From assembly GCF_019279795.1 (NCBI RefSeq), contig NC_056739.1:10181229-10245228 (forward strand): DNA of 64,000 bases. The letters are read 5' to 3'. This DNA comes from Protopterus annectens. Its lineage: Eukaryota > Chordata > Ceratodontiformes > Protopteridae. Position 1 is the stretch's first letter. The number at the start of each line of letters is the position of its first letter. Positions 9,961 to 20,559 of this stretch are shown here, in pieces. The position numbers and the translations under genes are program-made. A model generated the notes under the pieces. The model made no database searches, was not told where the DNA came from, and saw only the letters and a list, made by a program, of their open reading frames with translations.

Positions 9961-10480
9961 CTTACCTCCCACCCCAACCAGTATCATAACCCCTCTATTC
10001 TCCCTGACACACTTAGTGATCATCACCCTACCTCTATACAGTGTCACCTGTCTCAACCCTAAAAAACACAAATATATAGGGACTGTTATAATCTAACTTT
10101 AACCCTGATATATTTACTCAAAACACTCTCATCAATGAACTGGTCTTTTCTCCAGCACCTACCCCCTCAAAGAAGCTGTTCTCAAATTTAATAGCATCTT
10201 CCTTAACACTCTCAACTCCCTGGTCCCTACTAGAAGAGTTCATGTTAAAACCAACTTTGCTCCTTGGATAAGCAAAGATACTCTTTCCCTCATGCAGAAG
10301 AGAGATAACGAATGGAAAACCTGGAATAAACTCAAAATCCCCTCCAGTACTATACACCACAAAAAGACAAATCACCCTTGACAAGAAACACTTTGACCTT
10401 AATCCTCGTGGAAGTCCCCACTCCAACCCCAAAGAATTCTGGAGTACCATTAATAAACTCTTACACCCTGGAATCCCTAC

Positions 10481-11610
10481 TTGTCCCAACCCCTCCAGCT
10501 CCCCTCTCTACTCTATAAACGTAAACCCTGTTCCTCTTCACCTGACAACCTGCCTCCTTTATACCTGAAACTCACAGCCCCCTCTATTGCCTATCCAGTC
10601 TCTATACTTATTAATTGGTCAGTTCAGGAAAACCTTGTCCCTCACATCTGGAAAAAATTATATTATACCCCTGCATAAAGGTGGTAACTCCACCGACCCC
10701 TCAAATTTCAGGCCTATGGCTATTCTATCCCCTATCTGAAAGACTCTTGAAAAGTGTGTTCACAAACAGCTCATTGCACATCTCATTCAGGAAAAATCTC
10801 CTCACCCCAACCCAACATAGCTTTCACCCTCATCATAGTACTACTACTGCACTACTGTCCTTTACCACCTCCATGTCCACTTCTCTCAATAATAGCAAAC
10901 TCGTGTCTTCCCTCTTCCTTGACCTCTCTAAGGCCTTTGATACTGTATCTTACAACCTTCTGCTCTCCAAACTTGCTTCCTTCAACCTCTTTACCTCCAG
11001 TCTTAACTGGTTTTCTTCATACCTAACAAACAGAGATCAATCTGTCAAATGGATGTCTGCTACTTCTCTTTTCCTTCCTGTTCAAACTGGCACCCCCCCA
11101 AGGCTCCATCCTGGGTCCCCTACTATTTAACATTTTTACTAATGATTTTTTCCAATCCTGCCCCCACTCTAAACTCATACAATATGTAGACGACTCTACC
11201 ATAATTTTTACCCAATCTATCCCACCTATATACCCTCACTCAACACACACTACACTCTTGAAGGATGGCTCACAACTAGCCAACTCCTACTTAACCCCAA
11301 TAAAACTAAACTTCTTCTCTTCCTGTCCAAACCCTTCCAGCACCTCAGATCTCCCTTCTCAGTCTCTTCTCTAAACAACACAACTATTCAGGTTGAGTCT
11401 CATACTAAACTTCTCGGGGGAATTATAGATGATGAACTGAAATTCGACACCCACATCAATAACTGCATCAAAAGGACCCACCAGAAACTAGGCTTGTTCT
11501 ACAGAAATAAAAAATTCCTTACACAAGAATCTAAATTATCCCTTGCTGAAGCCTACCTTCTACCTACCCCACTATATGCCACCCCTATCTTTCCTACCCT
11601 CTAAAAAATA
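10481..11610 (+). pseudogene. reverse transcriptase of the L2-like LINE
   Basis: The best open part (10615-11130) contains TPTQHSFHPHHSTTTAL and motif A as LDLSKAFDTV. After a frameshift the GxPQGSxLGP block is readable near 11090-11125, and the active-site motif QYVDDST is intact at 11180-11200. The C-terminal landmark TKLLGGIIDDELKFDTHI follows near 11405-11460. Catalytic residues are present, but at least three frame breaks make it a pseudogene. Confidence 0.8.
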
Positions 11611-11784
11611 TGCTAACCAAAGTCGAACTTACATATGACAAAATAGCTAAAATTGCCGCTAACCACTCCTATTGCTCTCACCACTGCATCTCCTTAAAAA
11701 ACTCCACTGGCTAGAATTCCATAATCACCTCCTTCTGCCTCAGCTTTACCTGACACATACCATCATTCATCAACACTTTGGCAT

Positions 11785-12500
11785 GTGTACAGCAGTGCCT
11801 CTAATAACTGCATAACACACCTGGCACTAGGTGATTCTCAGTGCACTGGGGCCAAAGTTACATTTGTAGATTTTCACTTTGGTTCTCAAATTCCAGCTGT
11901 ACAGCTTGTGTTCACAGCAGTTTACTCTCAAACAACCTGTATGGTCATAAATCTTTATATCCCCTTCCTTACCAATGTGGCATCTTGTTACAAAGATTTA
12001 TAGTTCTGTTCATTCTCCCAAAGCATGTTCTGCTATGCATGTACTTGGTGCTCTAGGATACTCTGACCTTCAGCTGACAGCAACCTGAATACATAACATG
12101 TCTTTTGATCCCAAGGTTGCTACGCCTTTTTGGCACAATCACAGCATTTCCCGAAGACTCAACATAAATTCTAAATCCTTCTGTTAATGATGAACCCTGA
12201 CTTTGTTTTACTTACTGGATAAATGTGTGGAATGTATGTAGTACTGATACATGCAAACTAGTTTGTTTTATTTGTGTGTAATAAATTTGCATGCTTTAGA
12301 GATAATGGTTAAGCCACTTTGTTTCAGTCACACACTGCTCTCGGCAATACAGTTACATCATTTTTATATTTTTCATTAATCACTGACAATGTTCAAACTG
12401 TTTCCTGTATAAACAATTTTCACACTGTATCGTATACCTGCTGTTCAACAGAGGTTGCCTTGTGACTTAAAAGAGTCAGTCAACCAACCCATCTACTCAG
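11785..12500. other. no recognisable feature
   Basis: AT-rich sequence after the L2-like ORF2; part may be its 3' UTR. Two open frames near 11785-12056 overlap each other and show no domain, biased composition or family resemblance. Confidence 0.3.
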
Positions 12501-12502
12501 TA

Positions 12503-12504
<2 letters not shown>

Positions 12505-12536
<32 letters not shown>
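12505..12536. repeat. (GAAA)n microsatellite
   Basis: About eight uninterrupted gaaa units. Confidence 0.9.
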
Positions 12537-12537
<1 letters not shown>

Positions 12538-12540
12538 GAT

Positions 12541-12616
12541 GGGCCCAGTTCCAAAATACTTGCTCTCAGTGTAAATGACCACTCACACTGAGAGCAAGTC
12601 TTTTAGAGTCTGGCCC
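12541..12616. repeat. palindromic foldback
   Basis: Arms 12541-12572 and 12585-12616 are imperfect complements, perfect over the inner 14 bases (cttgctctcagtgt), with outer ends gggccc / ggccc and a 12-base loop. It looks like a very small foldback element or MITE. Confidence 0.6.
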
Positions 12617-13790
12617 CTGGTATAAGACTGTTTATAAATAGGCCTTACTCCGAAGTAAGTCACTTACACTATCATGTCTTTCAGAATCAGGACGGACTCT
12701 CTCTAAGAGCATCTCTTTTGGAATCTGCAAAAAACTTTACAAAGTTCTGAAGGAAATGAGTTGCCTAATTTATGCTAACTGAGGCAAGAACTACTGGTTG
12801 AAAAATAAAAAAATTATCCGTAATTATGTCTAGATTAAAAAAAATATTACCAATAAATGGCATTATGGATGGCGTGTGAGATGAAGGAAGAGGGCTGAGT
12901 ATTGATACAGTTATTAACATGACTGCATCTAAAGTGTCCTGGATTTAGTTGGCTTTTCAGATAACATTTGTTGCATAAGAGTGTGTTCACAGTTTAATAA
13001 CTGGTTTTACTGTGGTCAGTAGTAAATATTTCTCTGTCCTTGAAAGCTTCGTGTTGCTGGAGTAAATGTATTTGACAGTATGACAAGCAACAACCTGATT
13101 ATGTTACCTTCTCAGCATTATACCACTATATCAGAGGAATGGTGTGTGTAATAAATAGGCTATATGACATGATCAAAATTACATTTCTGAATTAAAAAAA
13201 CAAACAAATAAACAAAGTATAAGGAGCAGACTTTAAAAAAGTTAGCATTCATTTTTGGAGTTCAGTACAATTCTTTACGTTTGGAAAGCGTAACAACTGC
13301 TATTATAACTGATGGTGTGAGTAGACGACCGGCTGACTACACATGAAGGATAATTAGTGCATCTGTACAGCATGAGCTACATGAACGACATACAATCACT
13401 ACAAATAAAAGTCAGCGGGGGTATTCAGAAATAAAAGCGCACTGTGTCTAGTGGAATAGTGTGGTAAATGCTGACAAACCGGGAGAGGAAAATTCAGAGA
13501 CATATATAGAGGGACTGTGCTACTGGGAAAAAGAGCATGGTATTCATAATATAAAAATGACCTCATAATGACATGCAAATGAGTGTCAACATGGAAATGA
13601 CAGCCACCAGGTATACAAATGATAAAATCAAACACGGATGCACTGTTTAGAAGTATATAAAATTATATAGTATATAAAATTTGCACGATGATCTGTCAAT
13701 CCGCTTGTCTGTGCAGTGTAATTTCTCAGTGAACAGATGTATCACTCACTCTAAGACACTGGCAGTAGTATCTACATTAAATAGTCAGCA
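12617..13790. other. no recognisable feature
   Basis: No coding, RNA or repeat signature that I can support in this stretch. A frame at 13399-13635 (minus) has no family resemblance. Confidence 0.3.
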
Positions 13791-14563
13791 TGTCTTAGTG
13801 ACCTCATGTCAGTGATTTTGTGCCTACCACCCTCTACTTCACAGAAGAGTTCATCAGTGGCTGAGATGCCATCACCTCCACAACCATGACATGGTCACTC
13901 ACTACTGTATATTTGGACATGTCATATAGGAACTAGTACACTAGTGCAGACCTCACATGGCAATAAAGGGGGATGGCTGAAATGCCTATCCCATTGACCA
14001 CAAAGGTTTCTGCAGCATTCATTAACTATTCTTGATACAGGAATCTTTCAATGTTCGTCTAGGACATGCTAAGAGTTTTGAAGGCCTCAGCCGCCCACAC
14101 CCTACACCACTTCTTAGATGTGCTGTTGATGCATATGGAGAAGAAGATTTGGTTCTCACTGACAGCAGAGGACAGAACCACCACTATATAGGCATTCTGT
14201 AACATACACCATTTTACTAAGGTCTTTGGGGCCACTAACTGCACCCACACTAACATCAGTGTCCTATCTGTGCACACAAGGTCCATTATATTAACTAAAA
14301 GGGTTTCCACTCAAAGTGACAGGTGGTACACAGTGCAAAGGGTACATGTGTTACCTATGGCAGAATTTCATGTGAGGGCACTATCTACAGTGTTATCTAG
14401 CTGGTAGGTACACACTTGGCCAACCCTAGAAGCCATGAAGGTCTGATCCAATGAATACAAGCAGCAGACCACTCATAATAGTGTCTGCTGTTGTGGTGGT
14501 GTGAAACCAAATATGCTTTGTATACATGGCAGATGATCCCCATCTACATCCACCACACACTGG
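13790..14563 (-). pseudogene. possible Harbinger-derived sequence, left of the gypsy insertion
   Basis: With the gypsy element removed this stretch is continuous with 19729-22320, which carries a Myb/SANT remnant on the minus strand. At the join the minus strand reads CVVDVDGDHLPC, which loosely resembles the first catalytic-Asp block of PIF/Harbinger transposases (VVGxxDGTHI). An 83-codon frame at 14059-14310 follows, with no recognisable motif. No second or third catalytic residue can be placed, so the assignment rests mostly on context. Confidence 0.25.
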
Positions 14564-14701
14564 TGTAGATCAGTGTGTGTATATTGAACCTAGTTAGCCG
14601 GTGTAGCTAGACAGCACATGCATGTAAGTTACTGAGCACGTGTGAGATCAGGGCCATTTTCTGTAGTCAGTCAGTGTGAATGCAAGCTTGAATGGAGATG
14701 C

Positions 14702-14769
<68 letters not shown>

Positions 14770-14903
14770 GAAGTAACAAGTCAGTCAGTAAGCATATGAA
14801 GTATGAAGTATATGTATAGGTTGCAGCTCCTGATGTGTATGATAAATGACTTGAACGCATACCCAGCCTCAGTGTCTCATCTGAATACACGAGACATGTG
14901 ACA
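14564..14903 (+). repeat. 5' LTR of the gypsy element
   Basis: Opens tgtagatcagtgtg and ends gagacatgtgaca. It aligns along its full length with the 3' LTR but is about 50 bp longer, because an internal (TG)n of about 31 units (14705-14766) replaces a (GT)4 in the 3' LTR. A polyadenylation-like aataa stretch is visible only in the 3' copy (ataataaatt near 19665). Confidence 0.9.
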
Positions 14904-14915
14904 TGGTGTCAGAAT
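14904..14915 (+). other. primer binding site, tRNA-Leu type
   Basis: tggtgtcagaat directly follows the 5' LTR. The first 11 bases are complementary to the 3' end of vertebrate tRNA-Leu including the CCA (…TTCTGACACCA). Confidence 0.7.
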
Positions 14916-15359
14916 GGCATCCGAAGTTGAAGCAGCTCACAAACCATGAGGCACACAGTTAAACATGGAGTGATATCCCAGAGATAACTCTCAAACATAG
15001 TTATTCAAAGTTACATAAATTTGTTTTAAAAGATTTTCAGTCGCCAGACATGGCATAGCATTCAAAGTGTTCAAAATAATTTCCAAGATGTATGAAATGT
15101 CCAAGATAGCGGCATAATAATAAAAGTGTTTGAAATAATCTCTGAAGTGTCTAAAATGTTTGAAAAGGCTAAAATGCCCGATTTTTTAACAATGTACAAC
15201 TTTTTCACAGTAATTAAGACTTTTTGCAGTGTCCAAAGTGTCCAGAGTGTTCAAGGTATTTGCAGTCTTAAAATAAAGCATTTTCAAAGAGATTGTTGTG
15301 CATTTGAGCAATATTACAAGTACCAGGTCTATACTTATGTTTAATAGAAATTTGTTGTT

Positions 15360-16150
15360 ATGGCAGAGGGATTTCACAGACCTGAACCACTGGTATTTGA
15401 TAATAATATTGCTGAGAATTGGTGAGTGAGTGAGCAAGAGTATGATATGTTCATACAGACTACATTTACTGATAAAGATGGACATACAGTAGCATTTATA
15501 CTTTTCAATTTAGCTGTCTCAGACACCATTGAGCGTGAACATTCATTTGTGTATGCACCTGCCATGCATTCAGGGGAGGGGGAGAACCGCCATATAGTGA
15601 TACAGGCTGAAACACTGAGTGCTTAAATCAAAAATTTAGAGAAATGTGTAACCTTCAAATGAATATTACAATGGAAAGGCACAAATTGTACACAAGAAAT
15701 CAAAAGCCTGGTGAAACTATTACAGCATGTATTACTGGCTTAAGAAAAAAGCAAAAACATGCAGATTTGGTGATCTATAAGATGAGCTGATAAAAGACAG
15801 TTGTATATGTGGTGTTAATAATGATGCAGTGAGAAAGATTTTGCTTCGAGATAGTGAATTAACATTGAGCAAAGCCATTTAGATTTGTGAAATGCATGAA
15901 ATTACACAGCAACATACAAATATGCTTATGTATGAAGAAATTATGTTTGCAGTACCTGCTAGTGAGAATGTTAATGGAGTGCAGCAGAGAGTTAAGATGG
16001 AAAAGAAATACAAACTGAGAGGTAGTGCCACACCCAACCTCATTGTTAACTGTTGCAATTGTGGAGGCAGTCATGAACCTAAATGCGAAAAGTGCTTAGC
16101 TTTTGGTCATGAAAAGTCACAAATGTAAAAAAGTGGAATCATTTCAAAAG
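15360..16150 (+). pseudogene. gag of the gypsy element
   Basis: The frame opens with MAEGFHRPEPLVFD and is stopped by an in-frame TGA at 15423-15425. The same frame then continues to 15626 (ENW, stop, then EQEYDMF). Later pieces in other frames include KPGET and a C-terminal zinc-knuckle-like cluster near 16045-16110 (CCNCGGSHEPKC followed by CEKCLAFGH). The start resembles the gag N-terminus of vertebrate gypsy elements with a single zinc-binding tail. At least three breaks are present. Confidence 0.8.
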
Positions 16151-16329
16151 GCTTTACAACTCTAAAGTGTTGTACACTTGTGTTTAAAGAGAGTATCGGA
16201 AGAAGCAAGTAGATCAGAGAGACTATAGCAAACTCGAAGAGCTGTGAGCAAACTTTCTATGTTGGTGGTATCTCTGTGATCGATGAAACAGTTAATACAG
16301 TAGACTATCAGTTGCCAGCATAGAGCAAA

Positions 16330-16692
16330 TTGTTTTGTACTATACAAAGTAATGGGAAACCTGTAGAGCTTAAAGTAGACACTAGATCAAAGTGCAATGC
16401 TATATCAGCACAAATGTTTGCCAGACTAAAAGCTGGTGAGAAACTTGATTTAGCAAAGTGTGCAAAACTAGTTGTTTATGGTGGTGAAGATATTCAAACT
16501 GATGGCGCAGTAGTTCTTTCATGCAATTCTGCTGGAAACAGCTATAACTTGCAGTTTTACATTGTGAAAAGACATGTGCAGTCACTGTTAGGCCTCAAAG
16601 ACAGTCTGAGAATGGGACTAGTTTCATTTAATGAGGAGGTTCACCATATAAGTATGAATAACAATGATAGATTTACACAAAATATTTTTTAG
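16330..16692 (+). pseudogene. retropepsin-like protease region
   Basis: An open frame of 120 codons reads ELKVDTRSKCNAI where gypsy proteases have a D-[ST]-G active site followed by ..CN. The Asp is kept but Gly is replaced by Arg, so the protease would not be expected to work. LLGLKDSLRMGLV near the end matches the usual protease C-terminal block. The RT frame overlaps its last 29 bases in another phase. Confidence 0.75.
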
Positions 16693-17410
16693 TGAATATG
16701 CTGATATTTTCAAAGATAAACTTGGTAAACTTCCAGTCACATATTCCATGAAGTTAAACCATGAAGAAAGTCCAGTTTTCAGACCAGCATGGAAGATTCT
16801 AGTAGCAATGCAGGGTAAAGAAAAAGCAGAACTAGACAAAATGGTGAATTTAAGTACCCTTACTCCAGTAGAAGAACTGATTGAATGGGTATCCTCCATG
16901 GTTGTAGCTCATAGGAAAAGCTCAGATGATATTCAAATATGTATTGATCCAAGAGACTTGAACAAAGCACTTAAGCATCATCATCATCCGTTGTGTACAG
17001 TAGAAGAGGTAACCTCTCGTGCCAAATTCCACTGTTTTTTCAGTCTTAAATGCAAAAAGTTGTTTTTGGCAAATTTTGCTGGATTGCGAATCTTCATTGT
17101 TAACTACATTCAGTACGCCATTTGGTAGATAGAGATTTTTGAGAATGCCATTTGGAATCAGTACTGCCAGTGAAGGCTTCCAACGTGCCATGGAACAAAT
17201 ATTCTCTGCCTATCCATGTGCTATTATACCTGATGACATTATTGTTGGAGGCAACAGTGAAGAATAACACAATAGAAATCTCAGCAAAGTTTTAGACTGT
17301 GCATGTGAAGTAAATCTTAAGCTGAATCCTCAGAAATGTAAATTCAAACTGAAAGAAGTTACTTATGTGGGACATTCGTTTACTAGTTCTGGCTTACAAC
17401 CATATCTACA
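16664..17410 (+). pseudogene. reverse transcriptase of the gypsy element
   Basis: The open part to 17128 carries the RT entry region (YADIFKDKLGKLPVTYSMKL) and the R-x-CIDPRDLN block (ICIDPRDLNKAL). Past a frame break, RFLRMPFGIS and the active-site block AIIPDDIIVGG (17220-17252) follow. The block keeps both Asp residues, with Pro where Val is usual. NPQKCKFK and VTYVGHSFTSSGLQP then mark the connection to RNase H. Stops at 17128 and near 17265 inactivate it. Confidence 0.85.
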
Positions 17411-17419
17411 ATTATTGAA

Positions 17420-17983
17420 ATGCCAGTTCCAGAGAATGTCACCTCTTTACAATGTTTTCTAGGTATGGTCAACTATTTAGGAAAGTTCGACCCATACTTG
17501 AGTGAGCTTTCTGACCCATTATGTGAGTTGACATACAAAAATGTAAAGTGGTCCTGCTTGGAGCAACACCGAAGAGCATATGATATTCTAATGAAGAGAA
17601 TAGCCAGCCCACCCACGTTGAGATATTATGATGTTTACAAGCCTACAACTCTTTCTTGTGATGCTTCAAGGTACAGCCTTGGCACAGCATATCTTCAAGA
17701 AAGTATACCAGTTGCTTATGCATCAGGAACTTTAACTCAAACAAAGATGCATTATGCACAAATAGAGAAAGAACTTTTGGCAGTAGCCTTTGCATGTTCG
17801 AAGTTCAATGATTATTTTTATGGCAGACCTATCCAAATAGAGATTGATCACCAACCATTAGTGACAATTTTGAAAAAGCCAATGCATACATCCCCAGCTC
17901 AGTTGCAATGCATGATGTTAAAACTGCAAAAGTACAATTTCAATATTGTTTACAAAAAAGGGCAAACACTTGTACCTTGCTAA
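17420..17983 (+). pseudogene. RNase H region of the gypsy element
   Basis: A 187-codon open frame contains LQCFLGMVNYLGKF (RT connection), then the RNase H fold: SCDASRYSLG (first catalytic Asp), KELLAVAFACSKFNDYFYG (catalytic Glu) and IEIDHQPLVTI (catalytic Asp, DH-x-PL). The frame ends abruptly at 17983. It is the best preserved domain of this element. Confidence 0.85.
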
Positions 17984-18215
17984 TAATTTGTCATGCACAC
18001 CCAGACAAATGACAGAGCAGCATGAACATGAAACACCAGACTTTGAAGTCAAGGAAGTCAGAAATTTTCATCATCAAAGCTTGATGAAGTAAGAAATCAC
18101 ACAGCTTCAGACCCAATTCTCCAAAAGCTGAAAAATGTTATCAGTCATATGGCCAACATGACAAATTAGTTTACCACTTGACATACAGCAGTATTTTCCT
18201 TACTGAGACAAGCTC

Positions 18216-19118
18216 ATGATGGAAGATAGAATCATTGTGAAAGGTCCAAAAGTGGTAATTCCTAAAGCATTGCAACAGGAATATATCAAAATGTTGCATC
18301 ATGGTCACCCAGGTACTGATTCTACTAAAATATGGGTAAGAGGCATTGTATTTTGGCCTTCTATGTCCAAAGATATAGAGAAGGAAACTCTAGCATGTTC
18401 AATTTGCACAGCACCAAATTGCATCAACAAAAAGAACCACTTCGGCTACACCAGATTCCTGAATTACCATGGTTGACATTTGCTGCAAATATTTCAAATG
18501 GAAAGGTCAACATCACTTGGTGTTAGTAGATTTTTACTCAAATTGGTTTGAAATTGACCAACTTCCTAATTTGACATCCAGCACAGTCATTACAAAATTG
18601 AAGAGACATTTTTTCAGTCCATGGTAGTCCATGCAAAGTCATATCTGATAATGGTGCACAATTTACTAGTCATCACTTTAAGAAATTTGCTGAGTCTTGG
18701 GACTTTGGTCATATTACCAGTTGTCCTAGCTGAACAATTTACTCAATCTCAGAAACATTCCTCGAGACAACTTGTTTGGTTTACCTGTTCAAAGATTGAT
18801 GTCCAGCAGACACAAAGAACTCTTCCAAACAGCAAACAATTGTTAGTACCAAACGCAAAGAACAATAGAGTGGTCAAGGCTCAACTTTCAAAAAAACATC
18901 AGTCACAAAAGTTGTACTATGATAAAACCAGTAAATGCCTTCAACCGTTGCTACAAGGAGAGGTTGTGAGACTGCAGACATCCAACGGTCATGATCATGT
19001 AGGAATTGTGAAGAACTGTGAGGAACCAAGATCTTACATCATACAATCTGAAGGAATGGATTATGGAAGGAATCGTAGACATGTTACCCGTCTCAGAACC
19101 AATGCCACAGCAGATTGA
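18216..19118 (+). pseudogene. integrase of the gypsy element
   Basis: The N-terminal zinc finger is readable as MLHHGHPGTDSTK, then LACSICTAPNC (HHCC). The DDE core is spread over several frames: LVLVDFYSNWFEI (first Asp) near 18520-18555, and VISDNGAQFTS (second Asp) near 18636-18668. A third frame (18621-19118) carries the C-terminal part with QLSKKHQSQKLYYDKTSK and NRRHVTRLR. At least three frameshifts are needed to connect them. Confidence 0.8.
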
Positions 19119-19430
19119 CTGTGTCAGCGACTCTAATTTCCAGAGTGACTCATCAACCGTTCAGTTTCAAAAGAACAGTGTGCTTTTTTCAAACAATTTT
19201 GATGTAAACCTAGATGTTCCAGTATTGAATTAATCCCCAGAGACTGTCCCTGTTGCTAAAAGCACAGTCAGAATTTCTATGTAACAAGATTGGGTAGAAT
19301 TTGCAAAGCCAATCCTAAATACACAGTGACTTGGACTTAAAGTCAGTTATGTTTTGTTGAAATGTTGAAATAATGTCTAGCTCTTAAATATGCTTTTGTT
19401 CTTGTATTTTTCAATGTCAAACAAAATTAA

Positions 19431-19440
19431 AGAGGGAAGA
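19431..19440 (+). other. polypurine tract of the gypsy element
   Basis: agagggaaga lies immediately upstream of the 3' LTR start, the position used to prime plus-strand synthesis. Confidence 0.7.
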
Positions 19441-19728
19441 TGTAGATCAGTGTGTATATTGAACCTAGTCAGCCACTGTAGCTAGACAGCACATGCATAT
19501 AAGTTACTGAGCACGTGTGAGATCAGTGCCATTTTGTGTAGTTAGTCAGTGTGAATGTAAGCTTGAATGAAGATGCACGTGTGTGTTATAAGTAACAAGT
19601 CAGTCAGTAAGCATATGAAGTACAAAGTATAGGTACAAGTTACAGCTCCTGATGTGTGTATGTATAATAAATTACTCGAATGCATACCCAGCCTCAGTGT
19701 CTCATTTGAATACACAAGATATGTGACA
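19441..19728 (+). repeat. 3' LTR of the gypsy element
   Basis: Starts tgtagatcagtgtg and ends atatgtgaca. It is 288 bp and keeps the short (GT)4 at about 19579-19586 that is expanded in the 5' LTR. Confidence 0.9.
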
Positions 19729-20001
19729 GCTGGCATCCCTCTGCCTGCAGAGGAAAAAGGGAAGGGAAGGAGCTGGAGGAGAATGCAAATATAGTGGGAA
19801 TCCTTGTGAAGCAGAGCTGGGCACAATATTTTGTGGCACTGGCTATGAGACAGAATTTGGTCCACAACTATGGACCCTAACAAAACAAATACAGAAAAAA
19901 AATAATGCAGCATTTACATAACCAGGCTATGCAGTACAATGAATTGACTGTCCACATTGTGCATCAAAGATTATCATGCCTACATTAGCCACAGGGATGG
20001 A
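19729..20001 (-). pseudogene. possible Harbinger-derived exon
   Basis: On the minus strand a pyrimidine-rich stretch ending in ttttgttag looks like a splice acceptor. It is followed by a frame reading VDQILSHSQCHKIL and ALLHKDSHYIC. A second acceptor-like sequence (ttcctctgcag) lies just before the gypsy junction. The frame has no decisive motif; the Harbinger assignment comes from the Myb/SANT remnant further upstream on the same strand. Confidence 0.25.
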
Positions 20002-20107
20002 TAGGGTACAGTTAGTCCAAAAGAAAATGATGCCCTCACCACGATGTCTGATAACAAACCAAACAGTCCAGTTAACACAAACTGAAGATTTTATTCCATA
20101 TGGCAAG

Positions 20108-20170
20108 GTAAAAGGATAAGCGCTTTCGCGTAGATACAACTACGCTTCATCAGATACTTTTTAAAAGCCA
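20108..20170 (-). ncRNA. hammerhead-ribozyme-like motif (left arm)
   Basis: Mirror copy of the motif at 20325-20390, read on the minus strand. CTGATGA box, 6-bp stem II and GAAA lie between about 20115 and 20156. It has the same sequence as the right arm through the core, including the extra A. Confidence 0.5.
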
Positions 20171-20324
20171 GAAATTTTATTTTTATTTATTATTTTTGCG
20201 TATATTGTTGCATACATCTTGTTCATGTTTCTGCTTAGTTAGATGTTTTGCCCTTAATTGTTAATTAAGCTTGTTAATTGGCTGTGTTTTCCACCAATTT
20301 TGGTTTATAAGGACTGTTTTCTGG

Positions 20325-20390
20325 CTTTTAAAAAGTATCTGATGAAGCGTAGTTGTATCTACGCGAAAGCGCTTATCCTTTTACCTTGCA
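20325..20390 (+). ncRNA. hammerhead-ribozyme-like motif (right arm)
   Basis: CTGATGA at 20339-20345 is followed by a 6-bp stem II (gcgtag 20347-20352 with ctacgc 20359-20364, loop ttgtat), then GAAA at 20365-20368. A self-complementary agcgct follows as a minimal stem III, and then ta. Bases 20331-20338 can pair with those after it to give stem I with one mismatch. Conserved core positions all fit. The odd point is one extra A (20346) between the CTGATGA box and stem II. Minimal stem III hammerheads that work as dimers are known in Penelope-like elements. Confidence 0.5.
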
Positions 20391-20559
20391 ATATGGAATA
20401 AAATCTTCAGTTTGTGTTAACTGGACTGTTTGGTTTGTTATCAGACATCGTGGTGAGACCATCATTTTCTTTTGGATTATATTTCTGCATTTGTGATTAT
20501 TGGTCTCTTTGATCCTGCAGTTACATCTTGTTTTTTTCATTTAGGGTACAGTTAGTATC

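Larger units (their letters stand above)
9390..11780 (+). mobile_element. L2-like LINE, nearly full ORF2, inactivated
   Basis: Endonuclease, RT and C-terminal region lie in order on the plus strand, with frameshifts and stops throughout. The element is head to head with the minus-strand CR1-like LINE, with only about 20 bp between their upstream ends. The 3' end is not clear: no tail like those at 31.0, 40.4 or 55.1 kb is visible before 12300. Confidence 0.75.
14564..19728 (+). mobile_element. Ty3/gypsy LTR retrotransposon, full structure, inactive
   Basis: Two LTRs (14564-14903 and 19441-19728) bound a 4.5-kb interior with gag, protease, RT, RNase H and integrase in the order typical of Ty3/gypsy. 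Five bases outside each LTR are actgg and gctgg, a probable 5-bp target duplication with one change. LTRs start with TG and end with CA. The primer site follows the 5' LTR and a purine tract precedes the 3' LTR. Stops and frameshifts occur in every domain. The two LTRs differ at many positions, which indicates an old insertion. Confidence 0.92.
20017..20541 (+). mobile_element. foldback element with hammerhead-like termini (Penelope-type)
   Basis: A perfect 15-bp direct repeat (tagggtacagttagt) at 20002-20016 and 20542-20556 flanks 525 bp. The insert consists of two inverted arms, about 20016-20174 and 20318-20476, that match almost base for base, around an AT-rich spacer of about 140 bp. There is no reading frame. 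Each arm has ctgatgaag ... cgcgaaagc, the terminal signature of Penelope-like elements, which in this case also fits a hammerhead ribozyme fold. It was inserted into the Harbinger-like minus-strand sequence. Confidence 0.75.

Noticed and set aside
14059-14310. Named Harbinger transposase
   Set aside because: Context and one weak DGDH-like block only; I could not place the remaining catalytic residues, so it is reported at low confidence without a name.
14648-14890. Frame with a His/Thr repeat (minus)
   Set aside because: It is the (TG)n in the gypsy 5' LTR read on the other strand.
16922-17191. Minus-strand frames inside the gypsy element
   Set aside because: Antisense shadows of the RT; no independent motif.
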